A stretch of DNA of 64,000 nucleotides from Pararhizobium gei (GTDB lineage: Bacteria > Pseudomonadota > Alphaproteobacteria > Rhizobiales > Rhizobiaceae), in assembly GCF_029223885.1 (NCBI RefSeq), contig NZ_CP119409.1, forward strand, positions 832,001 to 896,000. The letters are read 5' to 3'. The notes beneath the pieces are model-generated. The model was not told the origin of the DNA and searched no databases. It saw only the letters and a list, made by a program, of their open reading frames with translations. A program made the position numbers and the translations under genes. Shown here piece after piece: positions 63,917-64,000 of this stretch; the first letter of the stretch is position 1; the number at the start of each line of letters is the position of its first letter.

Positions 63917-64000
63917 ATGTTTGAGGGTTCGGGGACGGGCCTGGGCGCTTCGACCGCGCCACGGCCCATCCAGACATTCGCGTTTCATATCCAGACCTGG
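63917..64000 (+). CDS. Possible start of a gene running off the window
   Basis: A frame opens at the ATG 63917 and stays open to the last base (28 codons). An in-frame stop lies just before it (63905) and the only ribosome-binding-like sequence is about 20 bases away, so this is weak. The product is not recognised. Confidence 0.3.
   Translation, partial: MFEGSGTGLGASTAPRPIQTFAFHIQTW

Overview
The window reads as chromosomal DNA of a Rhizobiaceae alphaproteobacterium (Rhizobium/Agrobacterium type). GC content is high and intergenic spacers are short. The gene set fits this group: a PodJ-like polarity protein, a complete hut regulon of the HutF/HutG type, a fused SecDF, a KdsD-type SIS/CBS isomerase and a CIO-type cytochrome bd with a DUF2474 micro-subunit. 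I found no tRNA, rRNA, CRISPR array, insertion sequence or integrase.

Layout. 1-3.7 kb: 3' end of a podJ-like gene, a TauE/SafE permease with its partner membrane protein, and a stand-alone RAM domain protein. 3.7-8.1 kb: a reductase-fold protein, the repair pair pdeM-lhr, and a small unknown protein. 8.2-13.8 kb: two paralogous RTX proteins with 258-bp tandem modules and a common C-terminus. 14-18.2 kb: a glycosyltransferase, a YitT-type membrane protein, a TPR-methyltransferase, a small membrane protein and a CAP-domain lipoprotein. 18.2-28.8 kb: histidine utilisation (hutC, hutF, hutI, hutH, hutG, hutU, hutD). A vapBC toxin-antitoxin pair lies between hutU and hutD, and an aromatic ammonia-lyase paralogue lacking the Ala-Ser-Gly tripeptide that forms the MIO cofactor follows. 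28.9-35.6 kb: pyrD, a DUF952 protein, a secreted protein, and a LuxR-type response regulator facing a giant SLC5-fused hybrid kinase (CrbS/CrbR-like). 35.7-38.6 kb: mscL, an aminotransferase and galE.

38.8-53.7 kb is the most distinctive part: a glycan assembly and modification locus. rfbF-rfbG-(3,5-epimerase)-(C-methyltransferase) form a translationally coupled set that should make a CDP-linked, C-methyl-branched 6-deoxysugar. Around it are two related GT2 glycosyltransferases (the second without a DXD motif), a PhyH-type dioxygenase, two further class I methyltransferases, a CmcI-type sugar O-methyltransferase candidate, a WbqC-like protein, a sugar epimerase/reductase, an ATP-grasp ligase, a metallophosphoesterase and a DegT aminotransferase. 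Many junctions are ATGA overlaps. No polymerase, flippase or ABC exporter is present, so the product may be a decoration (O-antigen cap, flagellin or lipid glycan) rather than a complete polysaccharide system.

53.7-64 kb: cioAB/cydAB with DUF2474, then a long spacer holding a perfect 15-bp palindrome and a run of four hairpins ending in a strong terminator (candidate sRNA or leader). After that come an aminotransferase with a TTG start, a small membrane protein, secDF, a small unknown protein, an Rrf2 regulator with four cysteines, and kdsD. Family calls rest on sequence motifs read by eye; no database search was run.
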